DNA of 64,000 nucleotides from Dysidea avara (GCF_963678975.1 NC_089279.1:37219933-37283932); one strand, 5' to 3'. Shown: positions 1 through 11,349, counted from the stretch's first letter. Notes: generated from the letters alone by a model not told the origin. Translations and numbers: made by a program.

Positions 1-43
1 TATTATATATATATCAACAGTATAGCTGTAATAAAACATTATG

Positions 44-1043
44 TGGTGTGTGTGTGTGTGTAGTGTAGTGTAGTGTGTAGTGTAGTGTGTAGTGTAGTGT
101 AGTGTGTGTAGTGTAGTGTAGTGTGTGGTGTGTAGTGTGTAGTGTAGCATAGTGCAGTGTGGTGTGGCGTGGTGTGTGGTGTAGTGTGTGCGTGTTTTGT
201 GTAGTGTAGTGTGTGCGTGTTTTGTGTAGTGTGTGTGTGTGGTGCGTGTAGTGTGTGTGTGTGTGTGTGTAGTGTAGTGTGTGTGTGTAGTGTAGTGTAG
301 TGTAGTGTGTGTGTAGTGTGTGTTTTGTGTAGTGTTGTGTGTGTGGTGTGTGTGTGTAGTGTAGTGTGGTGTGCAGTGTAGTGTAGTGTGTGTTTTGTGT
401 AGTGTAGTGTAGTGTGTGTGTGTGTGTAGTGCAGTGTGTGTGTTTTGTGTAGTGTGTGTGTAGTGTAGTGTGTGTGTTTTGTGTAGTGTGTGTGTAGTGT
501 AGTGTGTATGTGTAGTGCAGTGTGTGTAGTGTAGTGTAGTGTGTATGTGTTTTGTGTAATGTAGTGTAGTGTGTGTGTGTGTAGTGCAGTGTGTGTAGTG
601 TAGTGTGTTTGCGTGGTGTGTGTTTGTGTGTGTGTGTGTGTAGTGTAGTGTGTGTGTAGTGTGTGTTTTGTGTAGTGTTGTGTGTGTGGTGTGTGTGTGT
701 GTAGTGTAGTGTGGTGTGTAGTGTAGTGTAGTGTAGTGTGTGTTTTGTGTGGTGTGGTGTGGTGTGTAGTGTAGTGTAGTGTGTGTTTTGTGTAGTGTGG
801 TGTAGTGTGTGTTTTGTGTAATGTAGTGTAGTGTGTGTGTGTGTAGTGCAGTGTGTGTAGTGTAGTGTAGTGTGTTTGCGTGGTGTGTGTTTGTGTGTGT
901 GTGTGTGTAGTGTAGTGTAGTGTGTGTGTAGTGTGTGTTTTGTGTGGTGTGGTGTGGTGTGTAGTGTAGTGTAGTGTGTGTTTTGTGTAGTGTAGTGTAG
1001 TGTGTGTGTGTAGTGCAGTGTGTGTAGTGTAGTGTGTGTGCGT

Positions 1044-1079
<36 letters not shown>

Positions 1080-1140
1080 TGTGTACGTGTGTGTAGTGTG
1101 GTGTGTTTGTGTAGTGTAGTGTGCATGTGTGTGCATGTGT
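44..1140. repeat. TG / TAGTG microsatellite-minisatellite array
   Basis: About 1.1 kb built from TG dinucleotides broken by TAGTG, TTTTG and TGCG units on the plus strand. Open frames through it encode only Thr-His-Leu-Tyr low-complexity strings, so no gene is called. The same TAGTG vocabulary recurs at 43300-44935 and 62400-62560. Confidence 0.95.
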
Positions 1141-1317
1141 GGTGTGTGGTGGAAGTTTTCTAATCCAACACCTTTACAGTCTGCAGTCCATAAGTTTGCT
1201 ACACCGATAACACAGTTTATTCACTAATCCAACACAATTTTTGAGCACCAACAAGCATCGAATTATAGAAGTTTTTACTGTAGTGTGTGCGTGTGTGCTT
1301 GCGTGCTCACACATCTA

Positions 1318-2168
1318 AGGGCATGGTGACAGAAATTGGAGCTGACACTTCTGTGTTGTCTCCAGAGGGAGATGTTGTAGACTTGGTGAAGAAGTTCCGT
1401 GTTTGGGAAGTATCATTAGTAATGACGGGGAGTTGTATGCTGAGTTGTCTGGGCGGTTAGCAAGATGTTTGGATGCCTCTGTCAGTTTGTTAATAAGTCA
1501 TTGTCAGTTGGTGCTCGTAGATGTGTTTATCTTTCTACTGTAGTGGCCACCTTGTTGTATGGGAGTGAAACTTGGCCTGTGAAATCTGATCAAATCAAGA
1601 GACTAGAAGTGTTTCACAGTCGCTAGGGATTTTGGGTTTTTTTCGACAGCAACAGTGGAGGGAATACCTTTTCTCTGGACAGCTGGCTGTAGATTTTGGG
1701 ATGACTGATGGGGTTAGTATGTTACTGGTGCAGCATTATCTGTGCTGGTTAGGTATGTGTTAAGGATGAGTGATGACTGCTTACCCAAGCAGATGCTATT
1801 TGCAGAACTTTTAACTGCTAGGCCATTTCATGACCCCAGTTGCATTGGAGAGATGTAGTTTTGAGGAACATACAAAGGATGGGATTGGATGCTATCAGTT
1901 GGTATGAAGTAGCCAAAATCGTTCAAGATGGTTTAATTTGTGCCAATGTATCTCGTCTGGAGGAGTAACTAGAGGTCCTACTGTGGTCACTGGCTCTTTT
2001 GTCTGCAGTTCTTTTGTCTGTGGTCGTGGAAGGACTTTTAGTTGTTCGGGAGATTTAACTCATCATCATAAGTGCTGTGCTGGTCAACCTCCTCCACCAA
2101 AGCAAACTTACTTTTACTGTGGGTGGGGCAGAATTTTCCATCGCAAAAGTGACCTCATCTGCCACTAG
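1318..2168 (+). pseudogene. Decayed LINE reverse-transcriptase C-terminus with zinc fingers
   Basis: Broken frames read as the end of a non-LTR retrotransposon ORF2. Near 1545-1620 is a segment with LLYGSETW and RLEVFHSR, the usual post-catalytic block. Near 1740-1800 is WLG..RMSDDCLPKQ, and at 2015-2168 two Cys/His finger-like motifs (CGRGRTFSCSGDLTHH and WGRIFHRKSDLICH). Stops and frameshifts separate the blocks. No YADD catalytic motif is present, so this is a 5'-truncated dead copy. Clade not assigned. Confidence 0.6.
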
Positions 2169-2169
2169 C

Positions 2170-2530
2170 AATACTGCTCAAGCTGAGTTTGTGCCAGGTC
2201 CAGGCCCTGCTATTGTCATTTGATAGGCTGATAAGGTGTGTGTGTGTGTAAATGGTAGCAGCCCTAGCCCTGACTGTGTGGTGGAGACCAGGGTGCCCTT
2301 GATTTGGCCTTGCAAGCCAACAACAGGGTTTACACCATGCACACGGTTCTATATTGCATTGAGGATGGACTAAGAGGAGTCTCAGGTCACTGCTATTATC
2401 AGTGGCTCCTTGGGAGTCCAGTCATTCATCTGGCCTAAAGAAATCGCTTGTAATTAGGTTACCCAGCATCCCTTAGGTGGGTGTTTCCCATGGATGGCAT
2501 GGGGCCGGGATGAAGAAAATAAGGGGACAG
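2170..2530 (+). repeat. LINE 3' untranslated region (family shared with 62120-62375)
   Basis: Follows the decayed zinc-finger ORF directly. It shares ordered blocks with 62120-62375: TTGGCC.T.CAAGCCAA, CCATGCA.AC, GCTTGTAA.TAGGTTAC and GGGTGG.TGT...ATGG. The shared order supports one repeat family, with this copy being the 3' tail of the LINE at 1318-2168. Confidence 0.55.
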
Positions 2531-2694
2531 GCAGTCAAGGAGTCAAGAAGAGTGTGTGCAAGCACATACACACCCACCTACGCACGCCCACGCATGCAAG
2601 TCACACCACTAGAGTGGCATGTTACCAGAGGAAGTTGGTAGCATGGACACACACATGTGCATGCTTGTGTGAGCTAAATGGTTATGCATACCGT

Positions 2695-2766
2695 CAAGAG
2701 TACATAATAAAGAGGAGAGTATCTAAGTTCAATATGCCCTATCAAGAATGAGCGCGGGTAGACCTT
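2695..2766 (+). repeat. Left terminal inverted repeat of the P-type transposon
   Basis: 72 bp, matching the reverse complement of 7496-7567 with only a handful of mismatches. It begins CAAGAGTACATAATAAAG and ends AATGAGCGCGGGTAGACCTT. Confidence 0.9.
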
Positions 2767-2877
2767 TGGCTTCTTATGGTGGCTGATCAATGTGTTGATT
2801 ACTATATGGTTCGCAGGCGCAATGCGCATGATTCACAAATTAACCCATCTGATGAAATACACACGTGATTGTGAGAA

Positions 2878-4364
2878 ATGGCGTCGAAGTCCACGAATGG
2901 CAATGATGAAATATCTATCAGTAACTCGTGCAAGAAGCAGCTGAAAAGCGGAACGGCCACTGTAGTTGATTCCATTGCTGCACGGACTCGTAATCGGGTG
3001 AAGCCTAGCTCAAAGTCGATGAAGAACTCTGAACAGGCAGCTGCTACCACCACTGTTAATGGAAAATCTTGATCTGGTAAGCAGAGCAAGCGAACATGCA
3101 AGGAGGCAGAATCTATCGACGATGATTTACCACCAACCAAGCAGCCACACAAGTCTAAGGATAACGACCAGTCATCAGCCAGTCAACACACTACGAAAAG
3201 AACTCGCAAAGCCCTGAATAAAAAGGAGAGGCAAAGTTTGTGTAAGTTTTTGAACGAAGTAGATGCATCTGTTTTGTTTGACGCTGCGCGAGTTAAATTG
3301 AGTGAGCAGTTGTTACCAGCAGGACTTGGGGAATTTGTGGATGAAGTGTTTAGAAACAAGCAGTTAATTGAAATAATTTTAGTCCACCACAGGGAACGAT
3401 TTGTGGAGTTGTTTGCTGAATGTCAGAAAGGAACGGATTCTTTTTTACGCTTTCAATTGCAGTGGCATCAGCATTGCAGTGCCTTTCTCTTGGCCAAGGA
3501 ATATTGCTTATCTGTGATCAATCTGGATAAATCTGTTGAAACTTCAGTTGCTGATCGTAGAAAGCAGTGGTTGGACTTTTGTGATATCCATCATATTGCC
3601 ATTGATGACAGCAAGAAAGTGATGATACCAATATCTTCCTCAGTTTATGAACTTTTGTTGGAGCGAAGTAGTGATTTCCAGAACAAATTGGATGCCACTG
3701 GTACTATGAAGGAATCAGTACAATTGCCAACTGACGGTGATGATGTTTATCTGCGCTTTGGAGGTGCTGCTCTATGTGACATGCTACATCAGCATTACAA
3801 ACAGATCAAGAGTTGTCCAGGTGCACAAAGAGATGTATTATCCCAAGAAATAACTATATTGCAAGCCATAAACATGAAGGATAAGTCAAAGCTACCTCAG
3901 TACCTCATGTATCGTGACAACGGCTACATGTACTTCCCAGATGTAGCATTTGTTCCATTTTTACGGAGCTTGGATGAAATTGTTAGAGGTGTAATAAATA
4001 CTGAGACTATACAAGATGATGACCAGATTATAAAGGTAACGTCTGTAATCCATGTAAAATTGGTACCTATTATATTTTACTTTAGTTAGTTCATGAAAAG
4101 GTGAAAGAACAAGGGTCACTAAAAGAATCATTCATAAATATTCTAACTGGGAAGTTACCAAATATTCATACATTTAGTGAAGAAGCTATGGACAATGTCT
4201 ACAACATCCTGGTACGCAAACTATGTAACACACGAATCCAAGAAGTGGTTTCAGCAGTGAAACAGCACATGGCATCAAAGAAGGGCCTAGCTTCTACAAC
4301 AGATGTGAATTTACGGCCACTTTTATTAGCTAACCATACTAAACTTGAAACTAAATTTACTTAA
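2878..4364 (+). CDS. Second gene of the P-type transposon, unknown function
   Basis: Not recognised. Two exons: 2878-4035 and 4086-4361 (stop at 4362). They are joined by a 50-nt phase-0 intron (AAG|GTAACG ... TTTAG|TTAGTT). The frame runs from the ATG at 2878 but meets one in-frame TGA at 3070-3072. It then continues without further stops for over 300 codons, so the full product would be about 478 residues. The first ~120 residues are basic, Ser/Thr/Lys-rich and probably disordered. The remainder is a compact, Cys- and His-containing, mostly helical-looking region with no motif I can name. It converges on the transposase gene inside the same TIRs, so an accessory transposition role is possible but is only inference. 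Confidence 0.7.
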
Positions 4365-4389
4365 AGTAGTTTATTTGATTGGAATACAC

Positions 4390-7389
4390 TCATGAATTGT
4401 TTGTTGTGTTGTGCTTATTGTATGTCTTCTTCCGTAGTGGCAACTCGGTTGTATTGAGATTTTCATCTCGGTAACCCTTTCCGCTGTGATGAGTGCTGAC
4501 AGTCTGTTTCACTAGATGAGCGGCTCTGGCTGTACAGTAGTTGACTGAGTCCAACTTTCCTCCAGCATTGTGCTTATATTGACTGAACAAGCTTTCAACA
4601 GCTGATCCCGATAGTCGTTCTGGTGAAATAAAATAGGTTGGGTAGGTTTTGAAGAACCACTCACTGAAGGCCCTAAAGCCATACACATCAATTCTTAAGA
4701 GGTCCCAAGCTGTAAGAAATGTACACATAAGCACATGTACACTAACTTATGCATGCACATTTAAGAACAAATACTTACTTTGCCAAGACAAAAATGACCT
4801 TTGTGTATTTGAGGTATGGGGAAACTTGGGATCTAAGCGTGGGAGAAAGGTTCTGAAATAGAACTATTACAAAGGATGTACACAATTACCTTGTTGTAAA
4901 ATAGCATCAAGCCAATCGGTGAAGTAGCTGAAACCTTCGTTGATGTTTTTAATCACATCAGAATTCATGTCCCTGACACAGTCATGGCTTAGAAAGCCTT
5001 TTTCAAACAAACGACTGCTAGCTTCCAGATACTCCAGGGTCTCTGATGTTACTCCAGCATCTGGTGGCGTGGGCTCTTGGTTAGCATACCAGTAGAGCTC
5101 TCCTAAAACTTGTTCTTGCTACCAATATTTTTATACAATTACATCATTGAATGCCAGGAATTTAATACTAAACCTTACCTGCATGATCTTTGCTGGATGA
5201 ACATTCAGTTTTGTCCATGCATCCCGCAGGACGTGAGTCTCTTTTAGCCTTGGAACCATTCTGGCTAAATTTTGCTTTGCTCGTTCCAGCTCCCTTTGAT
5301 ACAAACTATCAATAGCCTCCCATCCAAACGTACATTTGTCTGTACGCTGAAATTGTTTGGAGCCACCTATCTTTGATGAGAACAGAGCATTGATCATGTT
5401 CTTTAACTGCAGTGAAACAGGTATATGTAAATATATAATTATATAGACATACAACATGCCTGATGTGACGGACAAATTAACCAAAAAATTTGGTTTGGAG
5501 GGTTGAATGGATTGATCATCCATGGCTTCACTTCAAACTTGTCTTCACCATCAGTGACAGAGTAAGCACCATGATGACCATGACAAGCCTTGATGGTAGC
5601 AATGTTGGAGGAGCCCCCGTCACACACTAAAACACTTGTCTGCAAGCCATGACATTGAAACAGTTTCACTGTTTCTAGCACACAAGCCAACACAAACTTG
5701 CCATCTACAGAGGGTGCACATGTAAAATAAGGCCCAACAATGTCAAAGCTGCTTGTCAGATCTCTCCATAGGAATTGTAACACATATGATGTCTGCTTGC
5801 TGCCCTCAGAATTCTTCAACAGTAGATAAATATCATTCAATGATGCAAGATCAGCTGCCGTCATTGCCAATCCCATTAGTTGATTGTTTCGAGAATTCCA
5901 CATTAATTGACAAGCAACTTTGACTTCGTCAAAGATCAATGCACCATCTCCCCTCGGCTCATGCTTCCCTACTAGTCTACATTGCTCCTTAAACAACACA
6001 TAGCGAGACACTTGGTCAGTTATGCATGCTGAACTAGCCCCTGGTGCATGGATGAAAGCACCTGAGTAGGACTGTAGCGTTGATTTGGCTGGTAAGCTCA
6101 GGATGTTAAAATCCTTTAATGCCTGGTATGCAGCAGGACTACGACAGTATATCGCTAAGGCTACAAAATATTGAGATAACAATACACTCATGATAATTGA
6201 CGCATACATTACCCATTCTGATTGTAACCATACTCCATCGATTACCTCGTCGACCATTACCTACAACAAAAACAATAGAATTTTAAAATACATGTATTAA
6301 AGTTTTCTTACAATTGGTTGCCTGATCATGAGAAAACTCCTTTCGCTGGCGATCTAAATCTGTGGCCCAAATATCCTTCAAAATGCTTCCAACTCCATGT
6401 TTTTCTCCTTCATCAAACAATTTCTGCAAGTCTTCGTCTTCCATTTTCTTTACAATAGCACACATTTCATCATTCTGCTCTTCGTCCAATTCAATTTCAT
6501 TTTCTTCATATCGTGCCAGCTTCCTAATGTTACTAGTTCTTTCATACTGAGCCAATTTTCTTCTTTTTGCTTGACTGGCTGGGCTCATATATGACATCCT
6601 GGCTCGGGATGATGGTTGCTGTCGTTTCGTTTTTCTTGTTGGAGTTTCTGAAGATGTCCTACGTTTCTGGTGCTTCAAATATAAAAGCAGACTCTTGCAT
6701 GGATAACACTTCACTTCCTTCGATGACTTTTCTTCCTTTGTAGCATTATGAGCTAGCTGAAACAGAAGGCTGCAATCCACAGAATCTACACGCTTGAATG
6801 GGAATGTTGTGAGCCGTACTTTCTTAAGATGGAAGCGGATTGTCTTATTGTATTCAGACATGTATTGATCATACTGAAGCAGCCCCGGACAAAACTTGTA
6901 TTGAGATTTATCTCCTAGCAACTTGCACAAGGAAGCTATGTCCTCAAATGTGTCGAAGCTTTCTTTTTTCCAGAGCCTCATTAGCACGTGTACACTGTAG
7001 ATCTTATACTGTACCTGGATCTGAATTCGTGGCATAACTCCCAAAGGCTGGTGGACGAACAGTTGCAGTGGAGTAATCATCAAAACTGGCACTTGCAAAT
7101 CACCTTCAGCACCGTCGATTGATACACGTGACAACACAAAAGAAAACTCTGGGAAAAAATCGCTTACATTCTCCTGTATATCTTTCAGAAATTCTACCTG
7201 CCTTTCAATCGAGATAGTCGTCAAGATGTCATTTTCAGAGCTATTGTCTTCCACGGCAGTCGAGTCGGGTGCTACACTAGCAGTTCCGTTGTAATCTTCT
7301 TCCTCGCACAATTCCTCAATGGGATGGCATTCGACTTGCGACGACAGAGGTGAAGAATCGTGACTGCTCAATCGCCTCGGAGTATCCAT
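4390..7389 (-). CDS. P-element/THAP9-like transposase, five exons
   Basis: Exons read as 7389-6312, 6232(or 6260)-5460, 5406-5179, 5118-4890 and 4709-4390. Exon 1 gives an acidic/basic N-terminus with no THAP zinc finger visible. Exon 2 has LPAKSTLQSYSG (helical lead-in of P transposases), then LIFDEV and LVCDGGSSN, placing the first two RNase H acidic residues. Exon 2 ends CPSHQ and exon 3 begins LKNMINALF, the counterpart of the P-element DPPHLLKNLRN block, followed by FGWEAIDSLYQ. Exon 5 carries ERLSGSAVESLFSQYK, whose Glu fits the third catalytic acid, then the GGKLD block. Intron 2 (5459-5407) starts with GC rather than GT. At intron 1 the clear donor (6311) is phase 1 while the nearest acceptor (6261) is phase 0; an acceptor at 6233 keeps frame. 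The product is about 870 residues and could be near functional. Confidence 0.8.
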
Positions 7390-7495
7390 CGATTCCTTTC
7401 CAGTGACTGTACGGCTCTATCCCGATGCGTTAATTAACCATTGTTTACACCCTTATCGTTTACGTAAATTTACTAATAAAATCGGAAAACCTACT

Positions 7496-7567
7496 AAGGT
7501 CTACCCGCGCTCATTTTTGATAGCGTATATTGGAGTTAGACACTCTCCTCTTTATTATGTACTCTTG
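7496..7567 (-). repeat. Right terminal inverted repeat of the P-type transposon
   Basis: Reverse complement partner of 2695-2766. The outer end is at 7567 and is followed at once by the direct repeat ATACCGT, which is also the start of a MITE. Confidence 0.9.
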
Positions 7568-7568
7568 A

Positions 7569-7781
7569 TACCGTATAGCCTAAATATTTCGAGGGGCAAA
7601 TATTTCGAGGTTGAGCAATGTTGCTAAAAATAAAATTTTCACAGATTTGCAAACACGCCCAAAATGTATTAGACTATATATGGAGGTCAAAATATTTCAA
7701 GGGTAAAATTTTCGCTGATAACACCCAAAACCGCAAAATCAGCGAAAATTTTCCCCCTCGAAATATTTAGGCTATACGGTA
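7569..7781. mobile_element. 213-bp MITE with TA duplication (family copy also at 26236-26435)
   Basis: Inverted termini CCGTATAGCCTAAATATTTC at 7571 and its complement ending at 7779, each followed outward by TA, as expected for a Tc1/mariner-type non-autonomous element. The interior contains AATGTATTAGACTA.ATATGG and a second inner inverted pair. The P-type transposon sits exactly at its left end. Confidence 0.75.
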
Positions 7782-7789
7782 GTTCCAGG

Positions 7790-8160
7790 TTTGACACTTG
7801 GCCTGTCCAGTTGCTGCTGTCGTTTCCTTGAGCAGGAAACTTTACTCTCATTGCTCCAGTCTACCCAGCTGTACAGTGAGGACCTGATGTCAACTGGGGA
7901 AGAAATCTACTCATCTGTGTCATCAATGGATACCTGGTGTCAACTAGGAAATGTCCATGTCAGGTGAAAGTCCAGGTGGGACTTCGGGTACCCACACATT
8001 CACGTGTTAGACATGGTATAGCCTTCTGCGGGTTGCTAGTCCTGCCCCAGATGTCTGGGTTGACTCTTACCACCTGAGTGGTGCACAGTGACCCAGTTTA
8101 CTGGGTAAGCAGAACTGTAATGGCAGGTAAAGGCTTTATTTTGTATTACATGCCAATGTT
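7790..8160. repeat. Dispersed SINE-like repeat (three copies in window)
   Basis: Shares CCTGCGGGTT.CTAG, CCTGCCCCAG and CCTGAGTGGTGCACAG with 47920-48245, and the ACATGGTA.AGCCTT block with 62565-62710. No tRNA-like A/B box could be assigned with confidence, so the SINE label is tentative. Confidence 0.5.
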
Positions 8161-8628
8161 CTGTGATAGTAGATTGTTCTATTAGAGTAGATTACATCAC
8201 TAGTTTTGCCAGTGACCCAAATAACATGTTGTGTTTTAAGAAGGTCTGACTGTGGTAGACAGTGGGATTTTCCTTGTCACATATTCATCATTGACACAAT
8301 AAAATATTATATTGTGTGTTTACACAACTCTGATGCTTTATTTCATGGTTACCATGGAAAGTAGTACCCTTTCATTATTTCTTTGTCGAATGCAGTGAGA
8401 ACTAATTAGAGCGCTATCTCATTATGTCAATTATCAGCAGTGGTAATTTATTTTTATTGTCACATTCGGCATAGTGGCAGCGGCTGTTAACCATAAGGTA
8501 GGCTGTGGTTTACTAATAATATAGCCAGTGTATTATATTTTCAATGGCAGCAGACTTAGTGACGGCTGCTTGGCTGCTAAGTTGTTGATAGCAACACTTA
8601 TTAACACTAACCACATCTCATTGTGTAG

Positions 8629-11349
8629 GGTGTCAGCAGATTCTATTCAGCTAAGAAGAAACATGTTATCACAACACAAACAGTGAGAGATCTCACTTGC
8701 TAGCTTTAGTTGTCACTCTGTCTTCTTCAGGAGCACAAATGTGTGTTGGACTCTTGTAGAGTGTTAGAACAAGAAGGGTTTGAGGTGACCTATCTACCTG
8801 TGCAGAAGAATGGAATTATTAAACTAGAGGTGTGTATTATTGCTTTATATGGAAGTGACTACATGTTGTTCAGGAGTTACAAGAAGCAATCAGACCAGAC
8901 ACCTCTCTTGTCTCCATTATGACAGTCAATAATGAGATTGGTATCAAGCAGCCTATTAAACAAATAGGTATATATGACATGGTTGAAATACCAGTATGTG
9001 AGGGATGACAAGGATCAAAGGCTTCCCACCATTATATATGAATAACTTGTTATGTATTGTTGTACCACCATATTAGGTGAAATATGTCGTTCCAAAAAAG
9101 TCTTCTTTCACTCTGATGCAGCTCAGGTAACCCACACATGTTACAGTAACCATGGTAACACATTGGTACATAGGCAGTGGGTAAGATCCCGATTGGTGTT
9201 AATGATATGAAGATTGATCTTATGAGTATCAGTGGTCATAAGATATATGGACCCAAAGGTACTGGTTGAGCAATAACAGCTCTTTATAATGTACGGGTAT
9301 TTTTTGTAAGCTACCACAAGTGTAGGCACTTGTGAGAAAGCAATATTATAGGCTGAGTCACCTACCGCACAGCCTTGTATGGTTATATTCAGCCCATTCA
9401 GTGGGTTAGGTGGCAGCGTCACTTGGTTGGACTGATATGGGCTCATGAATGGACCAGTTGTAAACACCTAACCTTGCTAATTGTTATATTAATAAGATTA
9501 GTGTGTAAACACTATTGACATCTCAACTATTTATAATAGTCCATAAACAATAATATGAAGTCAGTGTCTAGTCTTGGTAAACACTACTATACTATCAACA
9601 ACAGATAAACTACTGGAGACAAAGTATTAATAACTTTGAGATGACAACATTTTGTAGTTTGTTTAACTACTTGCAGTGCAGAGATGTTATGCATGCCACA
9701 CACAAATTGGTCACTGCTTCTGGGGGATCTGTCGTTTATAGAAGCCATTTTGTCTGTGTCAAAACAATTAAGTTTTACCATCTACAAAGTATTTAGCTTG
9801 TAATTGAATGCTACAAGGAATGGTTGAAGCTATAAAAAATTTGTTGAAGCTATAAAATATTTGATGTATAAAGCCTGACAATGTTTATTCATATGATGCA
9901 ATAGGATGGCTGGTAGACTTTTGAACTATCCTCACGGATTATAGTCTATTATCTACCAGCTGTTCATATTTCACATAACAATACTTAATATGGATTAGTT
10001 CCATTGTCTTTATATAGTATTTTACACTGTGATAATATCATCTATTGACTAGTTCCACACAAATACCTATAACTCTCCTATGTGCTCCAGCTGTACTAGT
10101 TTACTATTGTACTCTATAATATGCTCCACAGGTATTGGAGCATTGTATGTTAGGAGGAGACCTCGTGTGAGGATTGATCCTCTCCAAAGTGGGGGAGGAC
10201 AGGAGCGGTAAGAGCTACTATTGTGTACGAACAATATTACAATTGTCGTCACTCTAGTGGCATGCGTAGTGGAACAGTCCCACACACACTAGTAGTTGGG
10301 CTGGGAGCTGCTTGTGAAATAGCTGGTGAAGAAATGGAGGTATTATGGCAGCTGTTGTTTGGTCCCCAACATAATCAGAAAACAGCTTGTAGTTTGTGTG
10401 AACTACTTTCCTACAGTTTCTCACACTTCATTAACTCCACTTCAAACTGACCACTACAATGTAGCTGTAATTATCCTGTGTATTCACTACTTGAAGCTTG
10501 TAGGGTAGCTATTATTTAATAATTTATGTTTTGGGTGAGCCTGACTGCAAACAGCAAGGTTTCCATGAGCCAGTGTTCTTAACTCTCATTGTAGTATGAT
10601 CACAAACATGTTACCTGGCTAGCAGACCGCCTCATTACTGGCATCACCTCACAGTTAGACCATGTCATCAGGAATGGTGATCCAGACCATAGCTACCCTG
10701 GTATGATGTTGTCGATGTAAGCGTTGTTGATATAGTCTGGTCACTAGGTTGTGTCAACTTGTCCTTTGCTTATGTTGAGGGAGAGAGTTTGCTAATGGGA
10801 CTTAAAGATATCGCGTTATCATCTGGGAGGTAACTGGCTCCATGAAGTGTGCCTCATTGTGTAGGGGTGTGTTGTTCATGATGTAACCACATGTAATCCT
10901 TATACTATCTGTAGTGCTTGTACCTCAGCATCGCTGGAGCCGTCTTATGTGCTGCGAGCTATTGGATCAGACGAAGATCTGGCCCACTCCTCCATCAGGT
11001 AATGTTATCATGTTAATTATTGAATAAGCTGATAATGTGTCAGTTGATCCTGATCAATTTTCCATCTCAATAGCTCAAAGTACAACTTGTAGATATCAAA
11101 GTTATGAAATATGCATAGACACAATGTTGTCACTATTTGATTGACAGGTTTGGTATTGGACGGTTCACTACAGTGGAAGAAGTGGACTACACTATTGAGA
11201 AATGTGTACACCAAGTTAATCACCTCAGATCAATGAGGTATTATTATATTAGCCCATCAGTTATGTATTGTATTGTTACGTATAGTCCTCTGTGGGAGAT
11301 GATACAAGAAGGAGTTGATATCAAGTCTATACAGTGGAGCCAACATTAA
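8629..11349 (+). CDS. NFS1: Cysteine desulfurase NFS1 (3' exons only)
   Basis: Mitochondrial/cytosolic PLP enzyme that takes sulfur from cysteine for Fe-S cluster assembly. Twelve exons: 8629-8682, 8731-8829, 8874-8967, 9077-9126, 9174-9258, 10132-10207, 10258-10339, 10595-10700, 10748-10829, 10915-10998, 11148-11237, 11286-11349. Visible are [26 protein letters not shown], the PLP lysine in [26 protein letters not shown], and the catalytic cysteine loop [13 protein letters not shown] (split by an intron). The protein ends SIQWSQH. All splice phases agree. The N-terminal third, including the mitochondrial presequence and the GATESNN substrate-loop region, is not found between 1140 and 8628. 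Either those exons lie left of the window across a repeat-filled intron, or the gene is 5'-deleted. Confidence 0.92.

Larger units (their letters stand above)
2695..7567. mobile_element. P-superfamily DNA transposon, 4.87 kb, TIRs and TSDs present
   Basis: Ends are 72-bp inverted repeats (2695-2766 and 7496-7567) starting CAAGAGTACATAATAAAG. They are flanked by an identical 7-bp direct repeat ATACCGT (2688-2694, 7568-7574). The element carries two convergent genes: a plus-strand gene of unknown function (2878-4364) and a five-exon minus-strand gene (4390-7389) whose product matches the P-element/THAP9 RNase H-like transposase plan. The stop codons are 25 bp apart. P elements usually give 8-bp duplications; 7 bp here is seen in this copy and in the related short element at 23627-23936. 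The right end abuts a MITE terminus. Confidence 0.85.

Noticed and set aside
14-1136. Long Thr/His/Leu/Tyr ORFs on the minus strand
   Set aside because: Pure products of the TG/TAGTG array; no stop arises because of the repeat composition.
4649-4861. Possible extra transposase exon between 4852 and 4780 (minus strand)
   Set aside because: Joining it to exon 4 meets a stop; splicing 4890 to 4709 directly keeps frame and yields the conserved AWDLLR start of exon 5.
8440-8500. Candidate upstream NFS1 exon ending AACCATAAG|GTAGGC
   Set aside because: Neither frame resembles the expected substrate-loop sequence, and in-frame stops occur.
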